A stretch of 64,000 bases of DNA from Flavobacteriales bacterium (lineage in GTDB: Bacteria > Bacteroidota > Bacteroidia > Flavobacteriales > Flavobacteriaceae). The notes beneath the pieces were generated by a model. The model saw only the letters and a list, made by a program, of their open reading frames with translations, was not told where the DNA came from and did not search any database. The stretch's first letter is position 1. Each line of letters opens with the position of its first letter. The stretch is from assembly GCA_020635875.1 (NCBI GenBank), contig JACJYY010000004.1, positions 248,001-312,000 on the forward strand, read 5' to 3'. This document shows positions 8,084 to 17,575 of this stretch, piece after piece. A program made the translations under genes and the position numbers.

Positions 8084-8614
8084 TTAATTGTTAGTATTGA
8101 TTAATTGAAAGTGTAATTCGTTGCAATATCCTGAATTGGTTTTTATCCAATCTTTTTTGGTACCTGTGTGCTCAAAATTTAAACTTTTGAACAAATGTAA
8201 ACTCGCTTGATTTTCTTCTGTTATGCCCACGTAAATTTGATGCAGTTGTAGGGTGTTAAACACATAGTTACTCATTAATTGTATGGCTTCCTTGCCAAAA
8301 CCTTTTCTTTTGTCCTGGTCTGAATGAATGACGATGCCTAAGCCTACTCTTTTATTGATCGGGTCAAAATCGTATAAATCAATTAAACCTAATCGTGTAT
8401 CATCGTTAGCGCAAATGACTAGGCGTAATTGTTTAGCTTCAAAGATATCTTGATGTGCGTTTTTGAGGTATTCTGTGAGAATGTATCTGCTAAACGGCTG
8501 AATGGTGTTGCTTAAATACCACAAAGACTCATCATTTTCGACTTGATATAAAAAATCAATATCCTCTGGCTCTAATGCTCTCAGGTAGATATGTTCTCCT
8601 TTAAACTTTGGCAT
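8084..8614 (-). CDS. GNAT family N-acetyltransferase (RimJ/RimL type)
   Basis: 176 aa from the ATG at 8614; an in-frame TTG at 8617 is possible but less likely. The N-terminus LRALEPEDIDFLYQVENDESLW is the usual opening of the RimJ/RimL branch, and the section GLGIVIHSDQDKRKGFGKEAIQLM contains the acetyl-CoA pyrophosphate-binding loop (R/Q-x-x-G-x-G/A). The substrate is unknown; relatives acetylate protein N-termini or small molecules. It overlaps the 3' end of dapF by 14 bp and lies 5 bp before mltG, so it is part of that operon. Confidence 0.88.
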   Translation of the reverse strand: MPKFKGEHIYLRALEPEDIDFLYQVENDESLWYLSNTIQPFSRYILTEYLKNAHQDIFEAKQLRLVICANDDTRLGLIDLYDFDPINKRVGLGIVIHSDQDKRKGFGKEAIQLMSNYVFNTLQLHQIYVGITEENQASLHLFKSLNFEHTGTKKDWIKTNSGYCNELHFQLINTNN

Positions 8615-9389
8615 CAATCGTTCCTTTAAAAACCAATTGTGCTGGTCCTTTCAAAAAGACATTTTTAAAAGCGCCTTCGATTTCTTCAAAAGATACTTGC
8701 AATTGACCTCCTTTAGTTTGTAATGAGATTTCATTAGAGATGGCTTGCCCCCTTACTTTCATCGCAATTGCAGCAGCTGTAGCTCCTGTACCGCAAGAAA
8801 GGGTTTCATCTTCTACTCCTCTTTCGTAGGTACGAATGGCAAAATTATCAGCCCCTAAAGGACTAACAAAGTTAACGTTAGTGCCTCCATCTGCTTTGTA
8901 CAACTGACTGTATCGGATATTGGCGCCGTCAATTTTTACATTAACATCATTCACATTTTCAACCTCTTGAACATGATGAGGAGAACCTGTATTCATAAAC
9001 GTATGTGTTTTGGCTAAACTAATTCCTGCTACATCAATCATTTGTAGGGATACAATTCCGTTTTCTATAGTCGCATGATGTTCTCCATCAACGGCAATGA
9101 AAGTGGTTTTATCTTTAATTGCTCCTATTTCTTTGGCGAAAGCTACCAAACAGCGTCCTCCATTACCGCACATAGTTCCTTCGTTACCGTCTGCGTTGTA
9201 ATATACCATGCGGAAATCATAACCCTCAGCATTTTCTAACAACATTAATCCGTCCGCTCCTATTCCAAATCTTCGGTCACATAAAAAGTGAACCAAATCT
9301 GTATTTTCTTTAGGAAAATGTAGGTCTCGATTATCAATAATCACAAAGTCATTTCCTGTCCCCTGGTATTTATAAAAAGTAAGATTCAT
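8601..9389 (-). CDS. dapF: Diaminopimelate epimerase
   Basis: 262 aa from the ATG at 9389 (MNLTFYKYQGTGNDFVIIDNR), the standard family start. A longer reading frame back to 9509 exists, but its extra 40 residues are unrelated to the family and would lie upstream of the promoter at 9408-9415. The two catalytic Cys are in MCGNGGRC (Cys74) and LSCGTGATAAA. The enzyme converts LL- to meso-diaminopimelate for lysine and peptidoglycan synthesis. It heads a probable operon with the GNAT gene, mltG and the DUF2279 gene. Confidence 0.96.
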   Translation of the reverse strand: MNLTFYKYQGTGNDFVIIDNRDLHFPKENTDLVHFLCDRRFGIGADGLMLLENAEGYDFRMVYYNADGNEGTMCGNGGRCLVAFAKEIGAIKDKTTFIAVDGEHHATIENGIVSLQMIDVAGISLAKTHTFMNTGSPHHVQEVENVNDVNVKIDGANIRYSQLYKADGGTNVNFVSPLGADNFAIRTYERGVEDETLSCGTGATAAAIAMKVRGQAISNEISLQTKGGQLQVSFEEIEGAFKNVFLKGPAQLVFKGTIDAKV

Positions 9390-9407
9390 TGTTTTGTTTT
9401 CTGAACA

Positions 9408-9415
9408 CAAAGGTA
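9408..9415 (-). promoter_or_regulatory. -7 element for the dapF operon
   Basis: The minus strand reads TACCTTTG, an exact TAnnTTTG match, 18 bp before the ATG at 9389. It would give a very short leader and rules out the longer dapF start at 9509. No TTG lies at the usual -33 distance. Confidence 0.55.
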
Positions 9416-9586
9416 GGAATATTAGTGACAAAATGAATATAACTGACATCTTTACCATGGGTCTAATTAGGCATACTTTTTGTTTTTCGCATAAAAAAAA
9501 GTTAAACACTGTTAAAGTGCGTTAAGCTGTTTTTAAAAAATAATTTTTCATTTTAATTTTAAACCACAAATTTTAAACAATTACTT

Positions 9587-10984
9587 ATGAAAACGTTTAC
9601 AAAAATCTTAGCTACCTCCTTATTAAGTGGAGCAATTACTTTAGGTTCTTATAAGTTATTCTTTGAAAAACCTAACGAAACAAATAACAATTCTAAAGGT
9701 ATAACCACAACATCAGCCCTACCCTACACCCATCAAAATGTAGGTTCAGTTGCCAATGCAATTGATTTTACAACGGCTGCAGAGAACACAATTAACACCG
9801 TAGTTCACGTTAAGAATGTATCTTACTCTGTGGTTTCTAATCCCATACTAGAATTTTTTTACGGGTATCAAGGAGGTCAACAAAGATCACAAGTCGGAAC
9901 CGGATCAGGTGTCATAATTTCAGCTGACGGCTATATCGTCACGAATAACCATGTGATTCAAAATGCTTCTGAAATTGAAGTCGCTTTAAACAATAACAAA
10001 ACCTATAAAGCCAAATTAATTGGTACAGATTCTAAAATGGATATAGCCTTATTAAAGGTAGACGCAGATGAAGAATTACCATTTGCTGTTTTTGGAGACT
10101 CAGACAACGTAAAAGTTGGTGAATGGGTTTTGGCTGTTGGTAATCCATACAATCTAAATTCTACAGTTACTGCGGGTATTGTTTCGGCGAAAGCCAGAAG
10201 TTTAGATCAATCCAACAGTATTCAATCCTTTATTCAAACGGATGCCGCGGTAAATCCAGGAAACAGCGGTGGCGCTTTGGTAAACACTCGTGGAGAGTTA
10301 ATTGGAGTAAACACTATGATTTCTTCTAACACGGGTTCTTATGTAGGCTATTCTTTTGCTGTGCCTTCTAATATCACTCGTAAGATTATCGAAGATATTA
10401 TGGAATACGGTAATGTTCAGCGTGGTATTTTAGGTATTGAAGGTGGTGAATTAAATTCGGCTGCAGCCAAAGAATTAGAGCTTTCACAAACAGAAGGATT
10501 CTATGTGGCTAAAGTCTTGAAAAACTCAGGTGCTGAAAAAGGTGGATTAGAAAAAGGAGATGTGATTTTGAAATTGGATAACCAAAAAATTAAATCTTTT
10601 GCAGAATTATCGGGATACATCAACACCAAAAGACCGGATGATATTATTAATGTAACTGTATTGCGTAAAGGAAAAGAAAAGGTACTTCCTATTGCTTTAT
10701 CACGATCTGAAATGGTAACATACGAATACAATGGATTAGAATTACAGTCTATTGACGATGAAATCAAAGAAAAATTTAAAACAGAACACGGTGTACTAAT
10801 CAAAGATGTAACGGATGAAAGTTATGCTGAATTGAAAGGTAAAATCATATTAAGTATTGATGGTATCAAAATGAAGGATATGGATACAGCCAAAAAAATA
10901 CTTGCTGACAAAAGTCCTAACCGCTCAACAAAAATTCAGGTGTTAAGTAAAGAAGGGAAAGTGGAATGGTATATTTTTAGATAG
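9587..10984 (+). CDS. HtrA/DegP family periplasmic serine protease-chaperone
   Basis: 465 aa, with an N-terminal hydrophobic segment (about 7-25), a trypsin-like domain with triad His122 (VTNNHV), Asp152 (SKMDIALLKV) and Ser227 (NPGNSGGAL), then two PDZ domains (about 275-370 and 375-460). It degrades or refolds misfolded periplasmic proteins. It diverges from dapF across 197 bp and is followed by a hairpin terminator at 11009, so it is likely transcribed alone. The second PDZ is short and diverged. DegP or DegQ naming cannot be settled from sequence. Confidence 0.95.
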   Translation: MKTFTKILATSLLSGAITLGSYKLFFEKPNETNNNSKGITTTSALPYTHQNVGSVANAIDFTTAAENTINTVVHVKNVSYSVVSNPILEFFYGYQGGQQRSQVGTGSGVIISADGYIVTNNHVIQNASEIEVALNNNKTYKAKLIGTDSKMDIALLKVDADEELPFAVFGDSDNVKVGEWVLAVGNPYNLNSTVTAGIVSAKARSLDQSNSIQSFIQTDAAVNPGNSGGALVNTRGELIGVNTMISSNTGSYVGYSFAVPSNITRKIIEDIMEYGNVQRGILGIEGGELNSAAAKELELSQTEGFYVAKVLKNSGAEKGGLEKGDVILKLDNQKIKSFAELSGYINTKRPDDIINVTVLRKGKEKVLPIALSRSEMVTYEYNGLELQSIDDEIKEKFKTEHGVLIKDVTDESYAELKGKIILSIDGIKMKDMDTAKKILADKSPNRSTKIQVLSKEGKVEWYIFR

Positions 10985-11008
10985 GAGTGCTTCTTTCCTA
11001 TTTAGCTT

Positions 11009-11037
11009 AAAAGGTTCGATTATGTCGAGCCTTTTTT
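11009..11037 (+). terminator. Intrinsic terminator after htrA
   Basis: AAAAGGTTCGA (11009-11019), a 5-nt loop and TCGAGCCTTTT (11025-11035) form an 11-bp stem with one G-U pair, running into a T-tract (CTTTTTTG). Confidence 0.85.
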
Positions 11038-11064
11038 GTTATTTCGATATCCATTATAAAGTAA

Positions 11065-11072
11065 TACCTTTG
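11065..11072 (+). promoter_or_regulatory. -7 element for the RsmB-like gene
   Basis: TACCTTTG, 19 bp before the ATG at 11092, right after the htrA terminator. The nearest upstream TTG (11036-11038) is 26 bp away, longer than usual, so only the -7 is well supported. Confidence 0.5.
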
Positions 11073-11091
11073 CGCTTCAATTATTTGCTCT

Positions 11092-12300
11092 ATGAGATTA
11101 CATCGCAACTTGGTTTATACAACAATCGATTCCCTTAATTTTATCTTTAACGAAGGTGAATACGCTGACAAAATTGTAGCTCAAGCCTTAAAAAAAGACA
11201 AACGCTGGGGCAGCCATGATAGACGTTTTGTAGCGGAGGCGATTTATGATATTGTGCGTTGGAAAAGACTCTATGCGGAAGTAGCTCAAGTAAATGAAGC
11301 ACCGTATACAAGAGATCAACTGTGGCGCATATTTGCGGTATGGGCGGTAATGAGAGGCTATTCAATTCCTGACTGGAGACAATTAGAAGGAACCCCTACT
11401 CGACGAATCAAAGGTCGTTTTGATGAATTATCAAAAACAAGAACACTCAGAGAATCTATTCCTGACTGGATGGACGAATTGGTGGCTGGAGAAATCGGTG
11501 AGGCGATTTGGGAAAAGGAAATTAAAGCTCAAAATGAATCTGCCAAAGTGGTGTTGCGTGTTAACACCTTAAAGACCACTAAAAAAGAATTACAGTCTAA
11601 GTTATTTGATCTTGATATTGAAACAGAATCTGTTGACGGTTACCCAGATGCTTTGGTATTAAAAGACCGTTCTAATGTTTTTATGACAGATTTATTTAAG
11701 CAAGGTTTTTTTGAGGTACAAGACGCTTCGTCACAGTTAGTGGCATATTATCTCGATCTTAAGCCAGGCATGAAAGTGGTTGACACTTGTGCAGGTGCAG
11801 GAGGAAAATCCCTTCACATAGCTTCATTATTGGAAAATAAAGGGCAAGTAATTGCTATGGATTTGTACGAAAGTAAACTCAAACAATTGAAACAACGTGC
11901 CAAAAGAAATGGGGCTTTCAATATTGATTATCGGGTGATAGATTCAACTAAGGCAATCAAGAAATTATATGGTAAAGCAGATCGGGTATTGATTGATGCA
12001 CCTTGCAGTGGTTTAGGTGTACTGAAAAGAAATCCTGACGCAAAATGGAAATTACAACCTGAGTTTATCGACAACATCAAAAAAACGCAGCGAGAGATAT
12101 TAGAGAGCTATTCTAAAATTGTAAAACCTGGAGGTAAATTGGTTTATGCAACTTGTTCCATCTTACCTTCCGAAAATCAAGAACAAGTAGCGTTTTTCTT
12201 GAAGAAAAATCCTGATTTTGAATTAGTTAAAGAAAACAGAATACTGGCACATCAATCTGGTTTTGATGGGTTTTATATGGCTCAGCTTCAAAAGAAATAA
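11092..12300 (+). CDS. RsmB/NOP-family rRNA (cytosine-C5) methyltransferase
   Basis: 402 aa. The N-terminal about 130 residues are an RNA-binding helical region. The Rossmann methyltransferase domain has the SAM loop DTCAGAGGKSLHIASLL, motif IV DAPCSGLGVLKRNPDAKW and motif VI ATCSILPSENQEQV. The Cys in PCS and the Cys in TCS are the two conserved Cys of m5C RNA methyltransferases (release and nucleophile). The likely target is 16S rRNA, as for RsmB, but the exact base is not predictable. It lacks the NusB-like N-domain of proteobacterial RsmB. Transcribed alone, downstream of htrA. Confidence 0.9.
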   Translation: MRLHRNLVYTTIDSLNFIFNEGEYADKIVAQALKKDKRWGSHDRRFVAEAIYDIVRWKRLYAEVAQVNEAPYTRDQLWRIFAVWAVMRGYSIPDWRQLEGTPTRRIKGRFDELSKTRTLRESIPDWMDELVAGEIGEAIWEKEIKAQNESAKVVLRVNTLKTTKKELQSKLFDLDIETESVDGYPDALVLKDRSNVFMTDLFKQGFFEVQDASSQLVAYYLDLKPGMKVVDTCAGAGGKSLHIASLLENKGQVIAMDLYESKLKQLKQRAKRNGAFNIDYRVIDSTKAIKKLYGKADRVLIDAPCSGLGVLKRNPDAKWKLQPEFIDNIKKTQREILESYSKIVKPGGKLVYATCSILPSENQEQVAFFLKKNPDFELVKENRILAHQSGFDGFYMAQLQKK

Positions 12301-12376
12301 TCCTTTTGTAAATTGTCCCTAATTTATTTAGTCAATTTTAGGATATGACTTATCTTAGTGAACAAATTTTATACAA

Positions 12377-13528
12377 ATGATTAGAAAGTTTTTGTTGTGC
12401 GTTGCATTATTGCCCATTTTTGGTTTCAGTCAAATAACAATTAAAATAACTTCAATTCCTGATAACACTCCTAAAGAGGATAAAATTTATCTAGTAGGAA
12501 ATGTAAATGATTGGAATCCACAAGACGCTAATTATCAACTAAGACCTGATCAGCAAGGTAATTTATCTATACAAATTCCTGAAGGAATCACAGATTTAGA
12601 ATTTAAATTTACTAGAGGTAGTTGGGAATCTACCGAAGGAAATGCTTCTGGGAAATATTTACACAACAGAGTCTCTCAATTTACAGGAAGCAATCAAGTT
12701 TTAGAAGTATCCATCGAATCATGGGAAGATTTAGCGGGAGAAATGAAAAAGACATTTGCTGATAATGTTTCTGTCCTTAGGGAGTCATTTTATATGCCTC
12801 AGTTGAATCGTTTCAGAAAAATTTGGGTCTATCTACCTCCTGATTATTATGACACCACTAAAAATTACCCTGTTTTATACATGCAAGACGGTCAAAATCT
12901 TTTTGATAATACAACTTCTTATGCGGGCGAATGGAGTGTGGACGAAACCTTAAATGAATTACATAAAAACGGGGATTATGGAGCTATTGTAATTGGAATA
13001 GCAAACGGTAATCAAGATCGTAATAAGGAATATTCTCCTTGGAAAAACGTAACCTATAGCGGTGGAGAAGGAAATGATTACCTTCAATTTATCGTTGAAA
13101 CACTAAAACCCCATGTGGATTCTAAATACAGAACACTAAAAGACCCAGATAATACAGCTTTAATAGGAAGTTCTTTGGGGGCTCTCATTTCTACTTATGG
13201 AGCATGTAAATATCCTAGTATTTTTGGTAAAGTTGGTGCTTTAAGTCCTGCTTATTGGTTCTCTTTTAATGAGTTAAATAAATATTTAGAAACGCTCCCA
13301 AAAAAGTCTTTAAAAAACTTAAAACTATATGTAGTCGCAGGTCAGGATGAGTATGAAATGATGGTTTCGGATGTAGAGATAGTGAAAGCTAATTTGGAAA
13401 AAAAGGGTGTACAGAAAGAGAATATCAAAGTAAAATTTGATGCTGATGGAACTCATACCGAATATTATTGGAAAAGAGAATTTGGTTCTTTATACCAATG
13501 GCTTTTTGCTCCTTCTGAAAAAAAGTAG
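12377..13528 (+). CDS. Secreted esterase (EsteraseD family) with N-terminal starch-binding-like domain
   Basis: 383 aa. Signal peptide ends at about residue 19 (FGFSQ). Residues about 20-115 look like a CBM20/CBM48-type beta-sandwich (YLVGNVNDWNP...LRPDQQGN...FKFTRGSWES). Residues about 130-380 are an alpha/beta hydrolase of the putative esterase D family, with the nucleophile elbow GSSLGALIS and a C-terminal His in DGTHTEYYW. Relatives include iron-enterobactin esterases and feruloyl or acetylxylan esterases. The substrate is undetermined, but the sandwich domain suggests a glycan ester. It is periplasmic or surface-exposed, and transcribed alone. Confidence 0.82.
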   Translation: MIRKFLLCVALLPIFGFSQITIKITSIPDNTPKEDKIYLVGNVNDWNPQDANYQLRPDQQGNLSIQIPEGITDLEFKFTRGSWESTEGNASGKYLHNRVSQFTGSNQVLEVSIESWEDLAGEMKKTFADNVSVLRESFYMPQLNRFRKIWVYLPPDYYDTTKNYPVLYMQDGQNLFDNTTSYAGEWSVDETLNELHKNGDYGAIVIGIANGNQDRNKEYSPWKNVTYSGGEGNDYLQFIVETLKPHVDSKYRTLKDPDNTALIGSSLGALISTYGACKYPSIFGKVGALSPAYWFSFNELNKYLETLPKKSLKNLKLYVVAGQDEYEMMVSDVEIVKANLEKKGVQKENIKVKFDADGTHTEYYWKREFGSLYQWLFAPSEKK

Positions 13529-13548
13529 TAGAATACACTTAAGCATTA

Positions 13549-13582
13549 AAAAAGACGACTACTGAAAAGTAATCGCCTTTTT
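13549..13582 (-). terminator. Intrinsic terminator for guaB
   Basis: A 15-bp stem (13549-13563 with 13568-13582) around a 4-nt loop. Read on the minus strand the two imperfect positions become G-U pairs and the stem ends in a T-run; on the plus strand they are A-C mismatches. So it fits guaB best, although it also lies right after the plus-strand esterase gene. Confidence 0.8.
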
Positions 13583-13600
13583 GTTTTATGTTGACTAAAA

Positions 13601-15073
13601 TTACCTTGAGTAATTAGGAGCTTCTTTTGTGATGGTTACATTATGAGGATGACTCTCCGTAATACCACTTGCCGTGATGCGAACAAATCTACCTGTTTCT
13701 TTGAGTGTTTCAATGTCTTTTGCCCCACAGTACCCCATACCTGCTCGTAAACCTCCTATAAATTGAACCATACTTTCAGCTAATTCTCCTTTATAAGGAA
13801 CTCTACCTTCAATACCTTCTGGAACTAATTTTTTAACATCATCCTCAACATCTTGAAAATAACGATCCTTCGAGCCTTTTTTCATGGCTTCTACCGATCC
13901 CATTCCTCTGTATGATTTGAACTTTCGTCCTTCAAAAATAATCGTTTCTCCTGGTGACTCTTTTGTTCCTGCTAACAATGAACCAAGCATCAGACAGTCA
14001 GCTCCTGCAGCAATAGCCTTAGGAATATCTCCTGTATAACGAATACCTCCATCCGCAATAACTGGAACTCCTGAGCCTTTTATCGCTGCAGCTACCTCCA
14101 TTACCGCAGTAAATTGAGGAAATCCAACTCCAGCTACAATACGTGTAGTACAAATAGAACCTGGGCCAATTCCTACTTTTACTGCATCTGCCCCATTTTC
14201 AACTAAATATTTGGCAGCCTCTGGTGTAGCTATATTGCCAACAACAACATCTATGTCTGGATATTTGGCTTTAACCTCTTTTAATACTCTAACCACTCCT
14301 TCGGTATGTCCGTGAGCTGTATCAATAATGACTGCATCAACTCCAGCCTCTACCAAAGCTCCTGCTCTCTCTACTGCATCTCCTGTCACACCAATCGCTG
14401 CCGCAACTTTAAGACGACCATATTTGTCCTTGTTAGACATTGGGTTTTGTGTCAATTTTGTAATATCTCTAAAGGTAATTAAACCTACTAATCGATTATT
14501 ATCACTAACTACTGGCAATTTTTCAATTTTATTTCCTTGAAGTACAATTTCTGCTTGTTGTAAGGATGTACCCTCAGATACTGTGACAAGGTTTTCGCTA
14601 GTCATTACTTCGACAATTGGGCGCGAGTTATTGCTTTCAAAACGCAAATCACGATTAGTTACAATGCCTTTTAATATCATGTTTTCATCCACAATAGGAA
14701 TACCGCCAATACTATATTCTTGCATGGCAGCTTTTGCGTCTGATACTTTTGCGTCTAAAGATAAAGTAACAGGATCTATAATCATTCCTGATTCAGCCCG
14801 TTTTACTTTTCTAACTTTCAGTGCTTGTTTTTCAATAGACATATTTTTATGCAACACACCAATTCCTCCTTCTCTTGCCATAGCAATAGCCATAGCACTT
14901 TCTGTAACTGTATCCATAGCCGCAGATACAATTGGCACATTTAATGTGATGTTTCTAGAAAATTTAGTTTGAATACTGACGTCTCTAGGTAAGACACTTG
15001 AATAGTTAGGTACTAAAAGTACATCGTCGTAAGTTAACCCTTCACCGACAATTTTTGAGTTCTGAGATATCAT
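13601..15073 (-). CDS. guaB: Inosine-5'-monophosphate dehydrogenase
   Basis: 490 aa from the ATG at 15073 ([20 protein letters not shown]). An in-frame ATG at 15100 would add 9 residues but overlaps the -7 promoter element. TIM-barrel core with two CBS domains inserted at about residues 95-215 ([10 protein letters not shown]...; [13 protein letters not shown]...). The catalytic loop is GPGSICTTR, whose Cys forms the thioimidate with IMP, and the flap SYRGMGS is present. The enzyme oxidises IMP to XMP with NAD+, the first committed step of GMP synthesis. Transcribed alone, ended by the hairpin at 13549-13582. Confidence 0.98.
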   Translation of the reverse strand: MISQNSKIVGEGLTYDDVLLVPNYSSVLPRDVSIQTKFSRNITLNVPIVSAAMDTVTESAMAIAMAREGGIGVLHKNMSIEKQALKVRKVKRAESGMIIDPVTLSLDAKVSDAKAAMQEYSIGGIPIVDENMILKGIVTNRDLRFESNNSRPIVEVMTSENLVTVSEGTSLQQAEIVLQGNKIEKLPVVSDNNRLVGLITFRDITKLTQNPMSNKDKYGRLKVAAAIGVTGDAVERAGALVEAGVDAVIIDTAHGHTEGVVRVLKEVKAKYPDIDVVVGNIATPEAAKYLVENGADAVKVGIGPGSICTTRIVAGVGFPQFTAVMEVAAAIKGSGVPVIADGGIRYTGDIPKAIAAGADCLMLGSLLAGTKESPGETIIFEGRKFKSYRGMGSVEAMKKGSKDRYFQDVEDDVKKLVPEGIEGRVPYKGELAESMVQFIGGLRAGMGYCGAKDIETLKETGRFVRITASGITESHPHNVTITKEAPNYSR

Positions 15074-15097
15074 TGCAATTTTGTTAAGAATTGCATG

Positions 15098-15105
15098 CAA
15101 ATATA
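15098..15105 (-). promoter_or_regulatory. -7 element of guaB
   Basis: The minus strand reads TATATTTG, an exact -7 match. Transcription would start near 15091, which places the upstream in-frame ATG (15100) outside the transcript and selects the ATG at 15073. Confidence 0.6.
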
Positions 15106-15151
15106 GTGCTTTTCTATTAAACCTTAAATTGATTTAGTATTAAATAAATGC

Positions 15152-15180
15152 AAAAAAAAAGCTATCGATTGACGATAGCT
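15152..15180 (-). terminator. Intrinsic terminator after bactofilin gene
   Basis: AGCTATCG (15160-15167) and CGATAGCT (15173-15180) form a perfect 8-bp stem. On the minus strand it runs straight into nine T, so it ends the transcript of the gene at 15206. Confidence 0.88.
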
Positions 15181-15205
15181 CTTGCAAGTCCTTATAAGAA
15201 GAACA

Positions 15206-15640
15206 TTACTCTTCTTTTGTTTTCTTTTTCTTCGCATCCTCACGGTCTCCACGCTCAGGCATAATAGTAGTTACAGAATAAACTGCACCTTCTTTTACTG
15301 ATAAGAGCCCTACATTAGCTTTACCTTTAACTGAAGCTTGTTCTTCTACAGACAACAATCCAGAAACTGTTAAATCCCCTTCATAACTACCTTTCATAGT
15401 TACAGTAGCTGCTGTAATTGCGCCATTGATTTTAGCTGTTTCTCCAACTACTAGAGCGGCTTCTGATGAAAAATTTCCCTTTAATTCACCGTAAATATCA
15501 AAATCAGAAACGGCGGTAATATTTCCTGTCACTACAGTTCCTTCTGATATTGTACTTTTTTTACCTTTCTTTTGAGCATAACCCCCACATGCAACAAACA
15601 ATACTAAAACTGTTATTATTGCTTTCATATTTTTCATCAT
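15206..15640 (-). CDS. Exported bactofilin-like (polymer-forming, DUF583) protein
   Basis: 144 aa. Residues about 40-125 are a right-handed beta-helix of the bactofilin type with the expected valine/glycine-rich repeats (GTVVTGNITAVSDFDIYGEL.GNFSSEAALVVGETAKINGAI.A.TVTMKGSYEGDLTV). Unusually, the N-terminus MKAIITVLVLFVACGGYAQ reads as a Sec signal peptide with an AQ cleavage site, whereas classical bactofilins are cytoplasmic or peripheral membrane polymers. The C-terminus is charged (DREDAKKKKTKEE). The start could be 15640, 15637 or 15628. Probably transcribed alone; its terminator follows at 15152-15180. Confidence 0.82.
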   Translation of the reverse strand: MMKNMKAIITVLVLFVACGGYAQKKGKKSTISEGTVVTGNITAVSDFDIYGELKGNFSSEAALVVGETAKINGAITAATVTMKGSYEGDLTVSGLLSVEEQASVKGKANVGLLSVKEGAVYSVTTIMPERGDREDAKKKKTKEE

Positions 15641-15748
15641 AATATTTGGATACTTTTTTGATTGTTAGAATTGTAAATTTATTGAATTTATTGAATTGAC
15701 AAAGGCTCTGTTGTGATTTTTTTAGGAAAAAAACTAGATTACTAAAAA

Positions 15749-16381
15749 TCAGTCTTTTACACATCTACAAGAAAAACCTATTCCTCTGTCGCTATAATCT
15801 CGTACAATTTGAGTGGAGTTGTATTCAAACCCTCTATCTCTTGCATCCCATTCATTAATTGGAGTGGATGACCATAAATAGGCTGAACGTCCAGCACTGT
15901 TAAAAAATCCATCTTTGTTTCTGGTACCTCCTGGAAGTATGGCTATTTTGCTAGAATTTGTACCTGGTTCTCCACCTAATTTCCATCCCATATCACTCTT
16001 TAATTGTTCCCCTGCATATAGACTTCCTCCTAAAATCTCGGTCAGTTTTGTCCATTCCTCATCTGTTGGTATGTGTCATCCTTCGGGACATAGTCCTCTT
16101 GAGTCATTGACAGCATGCCAATTATAGAGTCTTCCTAAAACTTTCCCATTTGTTGGATCATTATCATAATAGCACCAAGCTGCCCATCCTTTTTCTCCGT
16201 ATTCTTCCCACTCTTTATCGGATTCTATTTCAGGAATTTTGTCTCCGTTAGCAAAAGTATTTACATCGAGATTGTTTTGCATCCAAACCATGTCTCCTAC
16301 ATCCACGGTTTTTATTTCCTTTTTACATGATAATATAGTAAATAGTGTTAGAGTAGCTACAATCAAAACCGATTTATTCAT
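15749..16381 (-). pseudogene. FISUMP-domain lipoprotein gene interrupted by one in-frame TGA
   Basis: Read on the minus strand from the ATG at 16381: signal peptide and lipobox (TLFTILSCKK), then the FISUMP core (VGDMVWMQNNLDVNTF, GRLYNWHAVNDSRGLCPEG). At 16078-16076 a TGA replaces the Trp codon of the conserved GLCPEGWHIPTDEEW motif, and the same frame resumes as HIPTDEEWTKL up to the natural end RCVKD at 15749. One G-to-A change accounts for the break; there is no frameshift. The intact product would be a 210-aa surface lipoprotein. Either a recent nonsense mutation or a base error in the assembly. Confidence 0.9.
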
Positions 16382-16406
16382 GACAGGAACATTTTGGTTA
16401 CATCAA

Positions 16407-17501
16407 TTATACATTGAATCTAAAATGCATTATGTCGCCATCTTTCACAATATATTCTTTTCCTTCGACCCTAGCTTTACCAGCTTCTTTTGCTTTAGAT
16501 TCTGATCCAAATTTAATATAATCTTCGTAAGAAATAACCTCTGCTCTAATAAAACCTTTCTCAAAATCGGTATGTATCACACCAGCAGCTTGAGGAGCAG
16601 TTGCGCCTACCGGAATAGTCCATGCTCTAACTTCCTTTTTTCCTGCCGTGAAATAGGTCTCTAAGTTTAGTAATTTATAGGCTCCTCTTATTAATTTGGC
16701 AGATCCAGGTTCGGTTAAACCTAAGTCTTCCAAAAACATTTGACGTTCTTCGAAAGTGTCTAGTTCTGTGATATCAGCCTCCGTGCCTACAGCCAAAAAG
16801 ATAACTTCGGCATTTTCATGAGCTACTGCTTGTTTAACTCTTTCTACATATTCATTTCCGTTAACAGCCGCGTCTTCATCAACATTACACACATACATAA
16901 CAGGCTTGTCTGTGATAAATTGCAACGGTTTTACAAATTCTGCTCTGTCTTCATCGGATAGTTCTACTGCTCTAACAGAAACACCTGCTTCTAGCGCTTC
17001 TTTCAGTTTAGTAAGAACCTCTTCTTCTTTTTGAGCCTCCTTGTTACCTGTTTTTGCTGCTCTTTTTACCTTTTCTAATTTTTTTATTACAGTTTCCAAA
17101 TCTTTTAACTGCAATTCCATATCAATAGTTTCCTTGTCTCTGATTGGATTAACTGAACCATCAACATGTACAATATTGTCATTATTGAAGCATCTAAGCA
17201 CGTGTAAAATAGCATCTGTCTCTCTAATATTACCTAAGAACTGATTGCCTAAACCTTCTCCTTTACTTGCTCCTTTTACCAATCCAGCAATATCAACTAT
17301 TTCTACTGTAGCTGGGACTACTCTTTCGGGATTTACCAATGATTCTAGTTTTTCTAATCGAGTATCTGGTACATTTACCACACCTATATTAGGTTCTATC
17401 GTACAAAAAGGAAAATTTGCACTTTGTGCTTTGGCATTAGACAAACAATTAAACAATGTTGATTTACCAACATTTGGTAATCCTACAATTCCAGCTTTCA
17501 T
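16407..17501 (-). CDS. ychF: Redox-regulated ATPase YchF (Obg-like)
   Basis: 364 aa, normal for the family. P-loop GLPNVGKS at 7-14, switch-II-like [10 protein letters not shown], and the altered G4 motif NVDE typical of YchF, which makes the family prefer ATP. The C-terminal TGS domain ends in [12 protein letters not shown]. YchF binds ribosomes and acts in translation and oxidative-stress control. It follows the ferredoxin terminator (17529-17560), and the FISUMP pseudogene starts 26 bp after its stop, so they may share a transcript. Confidence 0.97.
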   Translation of the reverse strand: MKAGIVGLPNVGKSTLFNCLSNAKAQSANFPFCTIEPNIGVVNVPDTRLEKLESLVNPERVVPATVEIVDIAGLVKGASKGEGLGNQFLGNIRETDAILHVLRCFNNDNIVHVDGSVNPIRDKETIDMELQLKDLETVIKKLEKVKRAAKTGNKEAQKEEEVLTKLKEALEAGVSVRAVELSDEDRAEFVKPLQFITDKPVMYVCNVDEDAAVNGNEYVERVKQAVAHENAEVIFLAVGTEADITELDTFEERQMFLEDLGLTEPGSAKLIRGAYKLLNLETYFTAGKKEVRAWTIPVGATAPQAAGVIHTDFEKGFIRAEVISYEDYIKFGSESKAKEAGKARVEGKEYIVKDGDIMHFRFNV

Positions 17502-17528
17502 ATTTTATAATGTAATTTGTGAGTAATA

Positions 17529-17560
17529 CAAAAAAAGCCCCTCCTTTTGGAGAGGCTTTC
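17529..17560 (-). terminator. Intrinsic terminator after the ferredoxin gene
   Basis: On the minus strand, AAAGCCTCTCC-AAAA-GGAGGGGCTTT forms a stem with one G-U pair and runs into a T-run (17531-17536 read as T). It lies 16 bp after the ferredoxin stop. Confidence 0.88.
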
Positions 17561-17575
17561 ATTAGAGTTGAATTA

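Noticed and set aside
16076..16078. Selenocysteine or stop reassignment at the internal TGA
   Set aside because: The family has Trp here, no selenocysteine context is seen, and TGA ends other genes in this window (for example the SGNH gene at 43980).
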